This document shows, one piece after another, positions 8,917 to 17,818 of a stretch of DNA of 64,000 nt. The notes beneath the pieces are model-generated. The model saw only the letters and a list, made by a program, of their open reading frames with translations. It was not told the DNA's origin and made no database searches. Within the stretch, counting starts at the first letter, position 1. Each line of letters starts with the position of its first letter. Source of the stretch: Geodermatophilus obscurus DSM 43160. Lineage in GTDB: Bacteria > Actinomycetota > Actinomycetes > Mycobacteriales > Geodermatophilaceae. Position numbers and translations under genes: made by a program. The stretch covers positions 3,720,001 to 3,784,000 of the forward strand of contig NC_013757.1 in assembly GCF_000025345.1 (NCBI RefSeq), read 5' to 3'.

Positions 8917-9810
8917 TCAGGTAGAGGCGAACTCGGCGGACGTCCTGGTCATGTCGAGCAGGCTGTCCTCGAGCGAGCGAGACGTCTCGGTGAGCTCGAG
9001 CACGCGGATGCCGCTGTCGAACGCGATCTGCGAGACCACGGTTCGGGTGGTTCCCCGGACGATGAGCCAGTCGGCCGCGGCTTCAACGACGAAGCCGTAC
9101 GCGGCGAGAAGTGCGACGAGTTCAACTGGCTGCGGGGTCTCGACGATCACGGCGACGTCGTGGCGCCCGGTGATCGCCTCAACCGACTCAGCAGCGAGCA
9201 ACCGTCCGCCGCCGATCACAACGAGGTCGTCGGCGAACATGCTGAGCTCGCTGATGAGGTGGCTGGACACGAAGACCGTGCCGCCTCGAGCGGCGAAGTC
9301 GCTGAGATAGTTGCGCAGCCAGCGGATGCCGTCGGGGTCCAGACCGTTGGACGGTTCGTCCAGCAGCAGGATTTGGGGGTCGCCCAGCAGGGCTGCCGCC
9401 AGCGCCAGGCGCTGCCGCATACCAAGAGAGAACTGGCCCGCCCGCTGATTCGCTGCCGTCTCCAGGCCGACCTCGGCTAGGACCTGCTCGGCCCGGCCGG
9501 CCGGGACACGGCTGATGGCGGCGGTGGCCCGGAGGTGGTTCAGAGCCGTGCGGCCGGGATGCACACGGGCGTCGAGGACGCATCCGACGGACCGAGCCGG
9601 CCACTTGAGGTCCTGGTAGTGAACGCCGTGATAGCGGACCTCACCGCTGTCGGGTCGGGTGAGCCCCACCATCATCCGCATGGTGGTCGACTTCCCGGCG
9701 CCGTTCGGGCCGACGAACCCTGTGACGCGGCCGGCCGCCACGTCGAAGGTCATGTCGTCGACGGCCAGCCGCTTGCCGTACTGCCTGGTGAGGCCTGAGA
9801 CCGTGATCAT
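8917..9810 (-). CDS. ABC transporter ATP-binding protein
   Basis: A 297-aa nucleotide-binding subunit of the drug/lipid export (DrrA-like) class. Visible motifs are Walker A GPNGAGKST near residue 35, an ABC signature in variant form FSLGMRQRL, Walker B LLLDEPSNGLDPDG and the switch histidine in SSHLISE. The C-terminal 80 residues resemble the regulatory extension seen in exporters. It precedes the permease in one operon. A palindrome at 9980-9994, about 170 nt upstream, matches one in front of the TetR gene, so repression by that regulator is plausible. Its permease is broken, so export may be lost. Confidence 0.92.
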   Translation of the reverse strand: MITVSGLTRQYGKRLAVDDMTFDVAAGRVTGFVGPNGAGKSTTMRMMVGLTRPDSGEVRYHGVHYQDLKWPARSVGCVLDARVHPGRTALNHLRATAAISRVPAGRAEQVLAEVGLETAANQRAGQFSLGMRQRLALAAALLGDPQILLLDEPSNGLDPDGIRWLRNYLSDFAARGGTVFVSSHLISELSMFADDLVVIGGGRLLAAESVEAITGRHDVAVIVETPQPVELVALLAAYGFVVEAAADWLIVRGTTRTVVSQIAFDSGIRVLELTETSRSLEDSLLDMTRTSAEFAST

Positions 9811-10454
9811 GAGCGCACTCCGTACCTGTCGGTGTGGTCAGGGCTAATCGGCCGCGCTGCTCGCTCCGACCGGGGGTCGAAGTTCTGCATCGCGATGGCC
9901 GTACTCGGGAGCGCGCTCATGCCGCCTTTGACCGATGCCCGGATACGCGAATGGGGTGACACACCCATCCTTGGACGTCGTACAATATTTGTACGGCGTG
10001 CACAGACCATCTGCCCGGGCAGAGGCGGCGTCAAGGGGCGCGGTCGACTCGCGGTCGGAACCAGCCGGGAACGCGTTGGGACGCGGCGTGCCCTCACTGG
10101 AAAGAAGACACCCGTAACGCGTCGCTGAACCGCTCCTGCCTTGCCGAGCCCGAACAAAGACTCAAGGCCCTAGTCGCACCGCGGTGCGCACTCGGTTAGT
10201 CATTCGGCCCGTGCGAGACCGATCCGCTTCAGGCGAAGGTAACCCGCCAGTGCTCCGCGGCCGCCTCTGGACTATCGAGCGGCCGCTCCGCTGCCGCGGC
10301 GCGAACCGCAAGGTGTCACTACGTCGTCCCGTCGTCCCCTCGTCGCGGCCCGAGGGCAGGTCGCTGTCGCAGATGACCATGTCGTCCAAGTCGTCGCGGA
10401 GGCTCCTGCCGACAGAGCGATGACACCCAAGCGGCACCCCTGGCCGACTCGGTC
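9811..10454. other. Intergenic region with putative TetR operator
   Basis: About 640 bases with no supported gene. The left part should hold the promoter of the leftward ABC operon and contains the palindrome at 9980-9994. The right part has short open frames on both strands without family similarity. Confidence 0.45.
9980..9994. promoter_or_regulatory. Putative TetR-family operator, site 1
   Basis: GTACAATATTTGTAC has perfectly complementary 6-bp arms (GTACAA/TTGTAC) around a central TAT. It is flanked on the left by CGTC, as is site 2. It lies upstream of the leftward ABC transporter genes. The similarity to the site in front of the TetR gene suggests a shared regulator. Inference from sequence only. 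Confidence 0.5.
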
Positions 10455-11231
10455 CTAGCGTGCCCGTCGGGTGGACGAGTCGGCGCCCTGCGCCACCACC
10501 AAGTTCCCTCGGGGGTTCGCAGCAGTCGACGACACCCATGCGGTGAGGCCATCGAGTATCCGGCGAAGGCGCCAGAGGTACTGCTCGGTGGAGATGTAGC
10601 CGGCTCTCGTGGCTGCCGCCGCCGCGCTCAGGGGGAAGCGGTCGGTCGGTGTCGCCGAGAACGTGACCTGCCGGGTAGCGACCCGTTCCGACTCCGGTGA
10701 CAGGCGCCCGGGCTGGCGCGCATCCGAGACTTCCAGGGCGATCGAGCCGACCACATAGGCGAACAGCAGGTAGGCCGCGCGCGCGGCGTCGCCCGGGTTG
10801 AGCCCGGCGTCGGCCAGCAGCTGCAGGAGTCGTTCGTTGATGGCGAGTGCGTGGGGCCCGTTCAGCGGGCCGCCGACGAGCAGGGGGACCGCGCCCGGAT
10901 GTGCGGACAGTCGCTCCCGGAGCTCCAGGGCCAGCGCTTCCACGCGTTCGCGCCAGGGCCGGCTCCGGTCGGCGAAGGCGTCGTGGTCCACCTCGCCGAG
11001 CAGTCGCTCGACGAGCGCCTCGAACACGGCGGCCTTGCCCGGGAAGTAGGTGTAGACCGCGTTCGGGGCCACGCCGACCCGTGCGGCGATGCCGCGGACG
11101 GAGGCGGCGTCGAGGCCGCCCTGGTCGAGCAGAGTCGTTGCTGCGTCGAGGATCTCGTCCTCAGTGAGGGCTCGGCGGGGTCCAGGGCGCCGTCGCCTGG
11201 CTGGTTCTGATGTCGTTTCGACCGTCTCCAT
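10455..11231 (-). CDS. TetR/AcrR-family transcriptional regulator
   Basis: A 258-aa one-domain repressor. The DNA-binding HTH lies at about residues 25-70 (ALTEDEILDAATTLLDQGG ... VRGIAARVGVAPNAVYTYFPGK), followed by a long helical ligand domain of the TetR_C type. The ATG at 11231 is chosen because the upstream in-frame extension overlaps the operator palindrome and because GGAG lies about 7 nt before this ATG. The gene is divergent from the MDR gene at 11438. A palindrome 40 nt upstream of the start suggests autoregulation and joint control of the divergent genes and the ABC operon. Confidence 0.9.
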   Translation of the reverse strand: METVETTSEPARRRRPGPRRALTEDEILDAATTLLDQGGLDAASVRGIAARVGVAPNAVYTYFPGKAAVFEALVERLLGEVDHDAFADRSRPWRERVEALALELRERLSAHPGAVPLLVGGPLNGPHALAINERLLQLLADAGLNPGDAARAAYLLFAYVVGSIALEVSDARQPGRLSPESERVATRQVTFSATPTDRFPLSAAAAATRAGYISTEQYLWRLRRILDGLTAWVSSTAANPRGNLVVAQGADSSTRRAR

Positions 11232-11270
11232 TGACGTCACTCCGCCGAGGGTAGAGGGTTCCTGTACGTC

Positions 11271-11285
11271 GTACAAATCGTGTAC
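11271..11285. promoter_or_regulatory. Putative TetR-family operator, site 2
   Basis: GTACAAATCGTGTAC matches site 1 (9980-9994) in both arms apart from one arm base and the centre, and carries the same CGTC on its left. It sits in the divergent promoter region between the TetR gene and the rightward MDR-DUF4389 operon, the usual position for a TetR operator. Confidence 0.55.
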
Positions 11286-11437
11286 TTCGTCCAGGGTGGG
11301 GACGCGAGCACAACCGTAATCACGAACCACGGCCTTCGCCGGACGACTGGGGACTGTTCGTGGCGGGCGCGCTCGCGTTCGCCGTCCACCGCTCCACCTC
11401 CTGACCCCGAAGCCGACGACGAGAGCGGAAGGTTCCG

Positions 11438-12520
11438 ATGTCCACCACGCAGCTCAAGAATTTGAGGGGGCCGCCTGCGGCGACCCCCGGCAGACAGACG
11501 ATGAGGGCGGTCCTACAGGACCGCTACGGCCCCGGGCCCGAGGAAGTCCTGCGGCTCGCGGAGATCGACCGGCCCGCCGTCACCGACGACGAGGTCCTGG
11601 TGCGGGTGCGCGCGGCCAGCGTGGACCGGGGCACCTGGCACGTCATGGCCGGCCTGCCCTACCCCATCCGGCTCGCCGGCTTTGGGCTGCGCCGGCCGAA
11701 GTACGCCAACCCCGGCCGGAACCTCGCCGGCACGGTCGAGGCCGTCGGCGCCGACGTGACCGGCTTCGCGCCGGGCGACGCGGTGTTCGGGACGTCCACC
11801 AGCACCTTCGCCGAGTACGCGACCGCCCGACCGGCCAAGCTGGCCCCCAAGCCGGCGAACCTCTCGTTCGACCAGGCGGCATCCGTCCCGGTCTCCGGCA
11901 GCACCGCCCTGCAGGCCGTCCGCGACCACGGACGCGTCCGGGCCGGTGAGCAGGTGCTGGTCATCGGCGCCTCGGGAGGCGTGGGCAGCTTCGCGGTGCA
12001 GCTCGCGAAGGCGGCGGGAGCCGAGGTCACCGGCGTGTGCAGCACCGCCAAGATGGACCTGGTCCGCGCCCTGGGCGCCGACCACGTCGTCGACCACACC
12101 CGCGCGGACTTCGCCGACGGCGGGTCCCGCTACGACGTCGTCATCGACACCGGCGGCAACGCCCGGCTGTCCCGTCTCCGCCGCGCCCTCACCGCCAGGG
12201 GGCGACTGGTGATCGTCGGCGGGGAGACCGACGGACGGCTGCTCGGCGGCAGCGACCGCGGAATCCGGGCTACCGTGCTGTCCCTGTTCGTCGGTCAGCA
12301 GATGGGCACGTTCGTGGCCTCGGACAGGGCCGCCGACCTGATCGCCCTGGCCGAGCTCATCGAGGCCGGAAAGCTCACCCCCGCGATCGACCGCACCTAC
12401 CCCCTCAGCGAGGTCGCCGCGGCGATCCGCTACCTCCTGGACGGGAGGGCCCGAGGCAAGCTCGCCGTCTCCGTCTCCCCCGGCCGCACGCAGACACCAG
12501 CCACAGGGAGCACGCCATGA
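11438..12520 (+). CDS. NAD(P)-dependent alcohol dehydrogenase/quinone reductase (MDR)
   Basis: A 360-aa medium-chain dehydrogenase of the zinc-free quinone reductase type, similar to the one at 5755-6738. The substrate-side motif is VDRGTWHVMAGLPYP, the Rossmann glycine motif is GASGGVGSFAVQ near residue 180, and the C-terminus is TYPLSEVAAAIRYLLDGRARGK. The first 20 residues before MRAVLQDRYG are unusual for the family, so translation might start at that internal ATG, but GGAAGG precedes the ATG at 11438. It is coupled by an ATGA overlap to the DUF4389 gene and is divergent from the TetR gene, which probably regulates it. Confidence 0.88.
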   Translation: MSTTQLKNLRGPPAATPGRQTMRAVLQDRYGPGPEEVLRLAEIDRPAVTDDEVLVRVRAASVDRGTWHVMAGLPYPIRLAGFGLRRPKYANPGRNLAGTVEAVGADVTGFAPGDAVFGTSTSTFAEYATARPAKLAPKPANLSFDQAASVPVSGSTALQAVRDHGRVRAGEQVLVIGASGGVGSFAVQLAKAAGAEVTGVCSTAKMDLVRALGADHVVDHTRADFADGGSRYDVVIDTGGNARLSRLRRALTARGRLVIVGGETDGRLLGGSDRGIRATVLSLFVGQQMGTFVASDRAADLIALAELIEAGKLTPAIDRTYPLSEVAAAIRYLLDGRARGKLAVSVSPGRTQTPATGSTP

Positions 12521-13278
12521 CCGATCCCCGCACGCCCTATCCGGTTCGCGTCGACGCGGCACTCGACCCGTCACTGTCCCGCTGGTTGTGGCTGGTCAAA
12601 TGGCTGCTGCTGATCCCCCACGTGGTCGTGTTGTTCTTCCTGTGGGTGGCGTTTGTCGTCGTCACGGTGATCGCGTTCTTCGCGATCCTGTTCACCGGGC
12701 GCTATCCACGGTCGCTGTTCGACTTCAACGTCGGGGTCATGCGCTGGTCCTGGCGGGTGCACTACTACGGCTACTGGGCCCTGGGCACCGACCGCTATCC
12801 GCCCTTCACCCTCGCCGACGTGCCGGACTACCCCGCGCACCTGGACGTCACCTACCCCGAACGGCTGTCCCGCGGCCTGATTTTCGTGAAGTGGCTGCTG
12901 GCCATCCCGCACTACCTCGTCCTCGCCGTCTTCGTCGGCGGCGGGCTGTGGCTGGGCACCCGAGCCGGCGACACGAACGACGCCTGGGACGACGCCGCGA
13001 ACGCCGGCATCTCCCTGGTCGGCCTGCTCGTCCTGATCGCCGCCATCGTGCTGTTGTTCACCGGCCGCTACCCCAAGCCGCTCTACGACTTCGTCATGGG
13101 CATGGACCGCTGGGCGCTCCGGGTCGGGCCCTACGCGGCGCTGATGACCGACCGCTATCCGCCGTTCCGCCTCGACACCGGCGGCACCGACCCCGGCACG
13201 GTGTCCGCCGGCCCCGTCCCGCCGTCGCCCTCCGGGGCGCCGACCGCAGGGCCGCCGACCCCGGCCGCCGCGAGATGA
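12517..13278 (+). CDS. DUF4389-domain membrane protein
   Basis: A 253-aa integral membrane protein. Two internal copies of the same unit can be seen: a hydrophobic helix containing WLLLIPHVVVL or WLLAIPHYLVL, a second helix ending FTGRYP, and a FDFNVGVMRWSWRV or YDFVMGMDRWALRV segment followed by TDRYPPF. This is the DUF4389 pattern. The C-terminal 40 residues are Pro/Ala-rich and probably disordered. The start overlaps the end of the MDR gene (ATGA). The function of the family is unknown; the coupling suggests a membrane partner for the oxidoreductase. Confidence 0.88.
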   Translation: MTDPRTPYPVRVDAALDPSLSRWLWLVKWLLLIPHVVVLFFLWVAFVVVTVIAFFAILFTGRYPRSLFDFNVGVMRWSWRVHYYGYWALGTDRYPPFTLADVPDYPAHLDVTYPERLSRGLIFVKWLLAIPHYLVLAVFVGGGLWLGTRAGDTNDAWDDAANAGISLVGLLVLIAAIVLLFTGRYPKPLYDFVMGMDRWALRVGPYAALMTDRYPPFRLDTGGTDPGTVSAGPVPPSPSGAPTAGPPTPAAAR

Positions 13279-13378
13279 CCCCTGGCTGCCCCGGGTATGA
13301 CGCAGGCCCCGGGGCGGCCAGGACCACCCGACGCCGTCCATGGCGGCCAGGACGCTGATCCGACCAAGGGGCAGCACG

Positions 13379-14731
13379 ATGACACACATCCACCGCGGGA
13401 CTGTCACTCCGGCGACGCCCACCCCCAAGAACGAGGCCCAGGAGCGTCCGTACCGCCCTGATTCCGGGTCGAGGGGACACATCGGTTGGATCGTGGCTGG
13501 CTCGTTGGCCACAGGACTCCTCGCTGCGGCGCTCCTCGTCGCTGCCCCGTTCATCGCGCCAACGGAAACCGGGGTCACTGGCGCATTCCTATGCGGACTG
13601 GCGCTGGGCTGGGCGATGCTGGCGGTGCTCTCGGTGCGGTTCACCGATCAGCCACAGCGTTGGGCTGCAGCTCCTGCACTGTTCATGGCACTGAGCGGTC
13701 TCCTTCTGGTGGCGCTCGGCTCCTCGGTGCACGAGGTCCTCACCTGGGTGTGGCCGCCCGCCCTGCTGGCGCTGGTGATCTGGTTGCTCGTCCGCGCCCA
13801 TCGGCAGCTTCGCAGCCCGAGCAGACGCTGGCTGCTCTACCCAGTGATCGCGGTGCTGGCTCTCGCCTCGATCAGCGGCGGCTACGAGACCGTGCGCGCA
13901 GCAGCGGCTGCCAAGGCCCCCATGCCGGGTCAGTTGATCGACGTCGGCGGACACCGCCTGCACCTGAACTGCACTGGCTCTGGCAGCCCCACCGTCGTGC
14001 TCGAACCGGGTGCGGGCGGGACGTCCTCGGACCTCGGGTGGATAACCCCGGCCGTCGCTCGTGACACCCGAGTCTGCGTCTACGACCGTGCGGGCCGCGG
14101 GTGGAGCGAGCCCGCTGATACCCCTCAGGACGGCACGCAGATAGCAACCGACCTGCACACGCTGCTGCACCGCGGACAGGTTCCCGGACCGTATGTGCTG
14201 GCGGGCCACTCCTACGGGGGCCTCTATGCGCTCACCTTCGCCGCCCGCTACCCCGACGAGGTCGCCGGAATGGTGCTGGTGGACTCCACCGCACCGGCCT
14301 CGGCGGCGAAGCCGAGGGCAACACCGTCTGGTGACGGGGGCTCCTACGACCTCATGGGCCGTGTCTCGACACTGGTCTCGACCTCAGCTCGATTTGGTCT
14401 GCACCGCCTGGTCGGCTTCCAGACCGCAAGCGATGTCCGCAGCACGATCGACGAGTACGTGCAGACGAATTCCTCCGTGGAGCAAGCGGCATCATTGCGC
14501 AACTTCGCCGACAAGCCGGTGGTCGTCCTGACGGCCGGCAGCGGAGGTGCCGCCGACTGGTCGGCGAAGCAGGACGCTCTGGCCACCTTGTCGACCGACA
14601 GCGTCCACCGCGTCATCGAGGGCACCGACCACGCAACGCTGATCGAGGACGGCAAGGGCGCAGCCGCCACCACTCGAGCGATCTTCGACGTCGTCTCCTC
14701 GGTCCAGAGCGCACGGCCGCTGGCCAGGTGA
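13379..14731 (+). CDS. Membrane-anchored alpha/beta hydrolase
   Basis: A 450-aa protein with about five N-terminal transmembrane segments (residues about 30-180) and a C-terminal alpha/beta hydrolase domain. Oxyanion-region HLNCTGSGSPTVVLEPG, nucleophile elbow GHSYGG (Ser) and a late GTDHATLIED (His) are visible, so the Ser-His pair of a catalytic triad is present. Likely an esterase, lipase or peptidase acting at the membrane. The ATG at 13379 is chosen over an ATG at 13340 because AAGGGG precedes it at about 7 nt. The 100-nt gap to the DUF4389 gene makes cotranscription possible. Confidence 0.85.
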   Translation: MTHIHRGTVTPATPTPKNEAQERPYRPDSGSRGHIGWIVAGSLATGLLAAALLVAAPFIAPTETGVTGAFLCGLALGWAMLAVLSVRFTDQPQRWAAAPALFMALSGLLLVALGSSVHEVLTWVWPPALLALVIWLLVRAHRQLRSPSRRWLLYPVIAVLALASISGGYETVRAAAAAKAPMPGQLIDVGGHRLHLNCTGSGSPTVVLEPGAGGTSSDLGWITPAVARDTRVCVYDRAGRGWSEPADTPQDGTQIATDLHTLLHRGQVPGPYVLAGHSYGGLYALTFAARYPDEVAGMVLVDSTAPASAAKPRATPSGDGGSYDLMGRVSTLVSTSARFGLHRLVGFQTASDVRSTIDEYVQTNSSVEQAASLRNFADKPVVVLTAGSGGAADWSAKQDALATLSTDSVHRVIEGTDHATLIEDGKGAAATTRAIFDVVSSVQSARPLAR

Positions 14732-15051
14732 TCCGCGGACGTCCTACCGGGAAGCACGATGAGCACGACCCGCGGAGGACGGACAAGCTGAGCGAACGCA
14801 ACGTCCGCTCAGCCGCTGAGCCCTCACTCTGAGCGCCGGGATGGCGGCCTGAATACCAACCTTAGCCATCGTCAGTGGTCGGCGAGGGCGACGGTGACGG
14901 CGTAGGTGGCGTTGCGGCCCAAGTTGCCGCGCGGCCAAAATGCAACATCTACAAAGGCGAAACCATGAACACCACCATTGCGCGCGCAAGTCAGCGCTAG
15001 GCTCGGCAAGAACGCCCAGCGAGCCGGTATATCTCGATCGCGGCAGCCATT
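14732..15051. other. Intergenic region left of the insertion sequence
   Basis: About 320 bases with no supported gene. Composition is lower in GC than the surroundings. The continuation of the SRPBCC gene broken at the other side of the IS was looked for here and not found. Confidence 0.4.
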
Positions 15052-16071
15052 GAGCCATTCTCAGTAACGACTCAGCCCGGTTGATCATCATGTGGTCCGG
15101 TCGTGCTCACGGTGCAGCAGGACAAGGGCGGCGGCGGTGCTGGCGCCGATGCGCCAGGGGCAGAGGCTGACCCGGCGCAGCGCCTTGAAGGTGGTCTTGA
15201 GCAGCGAGTTGCCGCGTTCGGCCGGCGCCCGGGTGGCCGCGTGCAGCAGATTGACGGTGTGCTGGTCGGCGGTCAACCGATGACCGGCGCGGTGCTTGAT
15301 CGGCGTGGTCAGCGCCGCCCGCTCGCCTTCGTAGCCCAGGTCGGCCAGCACAGCGTGGACCTGGTCGGTCCACTCGGCCAGCAGCGGCAGCGCCTGGGCG
15401 TGGGCGCGCAGCGCGGTGGTGTCGTGCTCGCGGCCAGGCCGGACCGCAGACGTCCACAGCGGCCAGCCGTCCGGGGCGGCGATGACCTGCACGTTGCCGC
15501 CGTGGGCGGTGTGCTTGCCCGACCACCACAGGTCCACCCGCCGCTCCGGCCGGTCGCCGCGTGCGGTCGGACCCGGGGTATGGCAGCGGTCGGTGCGGAT
15601 CAGGGTGCCGTCCACGGTGACGTGCGCATGCCCGGCGGCGCGGGCGGCCAGCAGCGCTCCGCGCAGCCCCGGTGCCGCCGTGGCGAGGACGTCGATGCCC
15701 TTGTGCAGATACCGGTAGGCCGTCGAGCGGCCGATCCGGTTGTCGACGGCCAGCTGGGCCAGCCGGGTGCCGTCGAGAAACCAGCGCAGCACCAGCACCG
15801 CCTGCCGGCAGCAGCCCAGCGCCCGCCGCCGGCCTCGCGTGCCTCGGCGACGGCGCTCAGCGGCCAGCAGACCGGACACAAACAACACGGTGGACTCCCT
15901 GACCGGGAGCACGGCGGTGTAGCTGACAGGATCGGACACGCCCACGACCTCGGTGCGGCTGGACATCTGTGGAAGGACGTCCCTCCTACCGAGGTCCTGC
16001 GCCCCCTTCCGGCCATCTCGCCACCCTCGGCGTGTCCCTGACCTGCCCGCCTCGGCTACTGGGAATGGCTC
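15052..16071 (-). mobile_element. IS5-family (ISL2-like) insertion sequence
   Basis: The ends are near-perfect terminal inverted repeats: TGAGCCATTCTCAGTA at 15051-15066 and, in inverse orientation, TACTGGGAATGGCTCA at 16057-16072 (15 of 16 match). With GAGCC as the outer end the element is 1,020 bp and encodes one transposase on the minus strand. The flanking triplets are ATT on the left and ACT on the right. Both fit the ANT target rule I recall for the ISL2 group, but they are not identical, so a simple insertion is not supported. An SRPBCC gene is cut at the right end. Confidence 0.75.
15088..15966 (-). CDS. IS5-family DDE transposase
   Basis: A 292-aa transposase of the DDE_Tnp_4 / HARBI1-like type. 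An N-terminal helix-turn-helix (NRIGRSTAYRYLHKGIDVL) is followed by the catalytic core: first Asp in VTVDGTLIRTD, second Asp in VLADLGYEGE, and the late Glu in PAERGNSLLKTTFKALR. The frame is intact. The ATG at 15966 is chosen because AGGAGG lies upstream inside the element; a GTG at 15939 is an alternative. The longer open frame to 16182 crosses the terminal repeat into the disrupted SRPBCC gene and is not real. The element is probably active or recently so. Confidence 0.85.
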   Translation of the reverse strand: MSSRTEVVGVSDPVSYTAVLPVRESTVLFVSGLLAAERRRRGTRGRRRALGCCRQAVLVLRWFLDGTRLAQLAVDNRIGRSTAYRYLHKGIDVLATAAPGLRGALLAARAAGHAHVTVDGTLIRTDRCHTPGPTARGDRPERRVDLWWSGKHTAHGGNVQVIAAPDGWPLWTSAVRPGREHDTTALRAHAQALPLLAEWTDQVHAVLADLGYEGERAALTTPIKHRAGHRLTADQHTVNLLHAATRAPAERGNSLLKTTFKALRRVSLCPWRIGASTAAALVLLHREHDRTT

Positions 16072-16072
16072 A

Positions 16073-16254
16073 CTCGGTCGGGGGATCCGGGGCTGCTCCA
16101 ACTGGACCCAGGACCTGACGGCGAGAAGCCCGTCGTCCAGGCGTCGAACCGAGGTCACCGTCGGCGCCCACTCCGGCCACATCTCGACCTCGCGCAGTAC
16201 CTCCCAGACCTGCTCGACCGAGGCATCGACCTCGATCCTGGTGCGCTACTCCAC
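16073..16254 (-). pseudogene. SRPBCC-family gene fragment cut by the IS
   Basis: The frame reads RIEVDASVEQVWEVLREVEM, then WPEWAPTVTSVRRLDDG and QPRIPRPSEPFP, the first half of a SRPBCC/polyketide-cyclase-like protein, and then enters the IS terminal repeat. The possible GTG start at 16254 is followed two codons later by TAG, so the 5' end is also damaged. The second half of the gene does not appear left of the IS, which implies a deletion adjacent to the element. Confidence 0.6.
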
Positions 16255-16377
16255 CGGGCCATCCTGCTCCTCATCGCTACTGGAGATAGCCAAGATCAAG
16301 TGCCACACACCTCTTGCACCTCGGGTCAGCGATCTCGTTGTGACGTGTTACAGGAGGTCGGTCCGGACGCTGGGGAC

Positions 16378-16893
16378 ATGGCAAGCGGAGGCAGCGCCGA
16401 CGCCAGGGCACGCCGGCGAGAACGCGAGCGTCAACGTCGCCAGCGCTCTGAACGCGAGGGAGCGAGGGACGTCCCAACGACGCCGAGCAAGGCCACTCCC
16501 GTGGCGGCAGACGGCAGTGCTCGACGGGCAGCCGCTACATCCTGTGCCTGGTGCGGCGGCGTAATCACGCCGCGGTCGCGGGGACCGATACCGAAGTGGT
16601 GCTCAGCCAGCTGCCGCCACCGCGCCTGGGAGCAGACGCGGGCCGCAGCGTCCGGCCGCTCGGCCGTCCAGGTCGTCGAGCGCCGAGTCGAGATCCCGAC
16701 CCCTACGGCGCCGATGCGTCGGGACTGGGGACCGCTCCTCACCGAGCTGGCCCGCCAACTGGAGGACGGCCGCGTCTACGACCGTGACCTCGTTGCACTC
16801 GCCACGGCGCTGAACACCGTCCTCGATGCCTACAGCCGACACCCCTACGTCCGGGACCGGAGCCGCACAGGAGGCCTCCCCCATCTGCGATGA
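16378..16893 (+). CDS. Hypothetical protein with a treble-cysteine zinc motif
   Basis: A 171-aa protein. A strongly basic N-terminus (ARARRRERERQRRQRSERE) precedes a likely zinc site, CAWCGG ... WCSASCRHRAWEQ, and a helical C-terminus (LLTELARQLEDGRVYDRDLVALATALNTVL). Proteins with this layout are scattered in actinobacteria without a known role; the basic tail and zinc site suggest nucleic acid contact. The ATG at 16378 starts shortly before the basic segment. It is followed 270 nt later by another small hypothetical gene. Confidence 0.65.
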   Translation: MASGGSADARARRRERERQRRQRSEREGARDVPTTPSKATPVAADGSARRAAATSCAWCGGVITPRSRGPIPKWCSASCRHRAWEQTRAAASGRSAVQVVERRVEIPTPTAPMRRDWGPLLTELARQLEDGRVYDRDLVALATALNTVLDAYSRHPYVRDRSRTGGLPHLR

Positions 16894-17160
16894 GCGCCCC
16901 AGGCCCAGTTCAGCTCTGGAGCATTCGGCCTGCGCGGCAGGCCCTGGACCCTGAGCGCAGCCCGGAGTCTCCAGTTGTCCTGCAGTGGAGACGACACCGG
17001 AAGGACCGGAGCGCCATTCGCCGCGGCCGCCGGATGTCCGGAGTCCGCGTCGTGGGGAGTGTGGACGAACAGGGGTCTGCAGTCCCGCTCGATCAAGGGC
17101 CTCCATGCGGGGGCTGCCTTGCTGGAGATGAACTGGAGAAGCGAACGCAGCCTCGTCTCC

Positions 17161-17457
17161 ATGACGGCCGACCGCTCCCTGATCGCGCGGCTGGCCGCGC
17201 ACGAGTCGTGGGCCAACACGGCCGATCCCAGTGCGCGGACCGCGCCGGCACGTCGCGCGCTGCTGGATCGCTTCGAGCGCCGCGTCGACCCCGACGGGCT
17301 GCTGTCGCCGGCCGAGCGGGCACGCCGAGCCGGGCACGCTCGCAAGGCCTACTTCACGCGCCTCGCGCTGCGGTCGGCACAGGCGCGGCGCAAGACGCCA
17401 TCCGTAGCGGATGTGGACGGCGGACCGAAGGGGTCGGACGAGGATCAGCCGCAGTAG
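17161..17457 (+). CDS. Conserved actinobacterial hypothetical protein
   Basis: A 98-aa helical, basic protein. The segment IARLAAHESWANTADPSARTAPAR and the later RAGHARKAYFTRLALRSAQARR match a small protein family very common in actinobacterial genomes (SWANT motif), often plasmid- or element-borne, function unknown. The ATG at 17161 is chosen because family similarity begins there; longer in-frame starts at 17128 and 16975 exist. Confidence 0.7.
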   Translation: MTADRSLIARLAAHESWANTADPSARTAPARRALLDRFERRVDPDGLLSPAERARRAGHARKAYFTRLALRSAQARRKTPSVADVDGGPKGSDEDQPQ

Positions 17458-17679
17458 TCCGGCGCACCGACGTCGTCGGTGTCTCCCTCAACTCTGAAGC
17501 CGTGCTGCGCCGCGCCGCTGTCGTGCTGGTTGAGGTCCACGACAAGTAGCACGTCTCGGACCGCCGCCACCTCTCCGAAGAGTCCCCGGCCCAGCCCGAC
17601 CAACCGGCCAAGGAGATGGCGCAGTCAGCCCTGATCGCGTCATGGTCACCCCACCACTCACCAACACGTTGAGGGCTAC

Positions 17680-17817
17680 ATGCACCACTCAGCGGACGTC
17701 ACCACGGCCGCATCTTCAGTCCAGGATATTTCCATGCACACCGCTTCTCACCTGCAGGCTTGCCTGCTGGCAGTGCACACCGTTCAGGCGTTCCTAGTGC
17801 GCGACTACCTCGACTGA
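17680..17817 (+). CDS. Possible 45-aa small protein
   Basis: ATG preceded by GAGGG at about 5 nt. The product begins MHHSADVTTAASSVQD and ends with a Leu/Val-rich helix, LQACLLAVHTVQAFLVRDYL. It stops just before a hairpin repeat that could terminate transcription. No homologue is recalled. Support comes only from the ribosome binding site, the terminator-like repeat and the amphipathic C-terminus. Confidence 0.25.
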   Translation: MHHSADVTTAASSVQDISMHTASHLQACLLAVHTVQAFLVRDYLD

Positions 17818-17818
17818 G

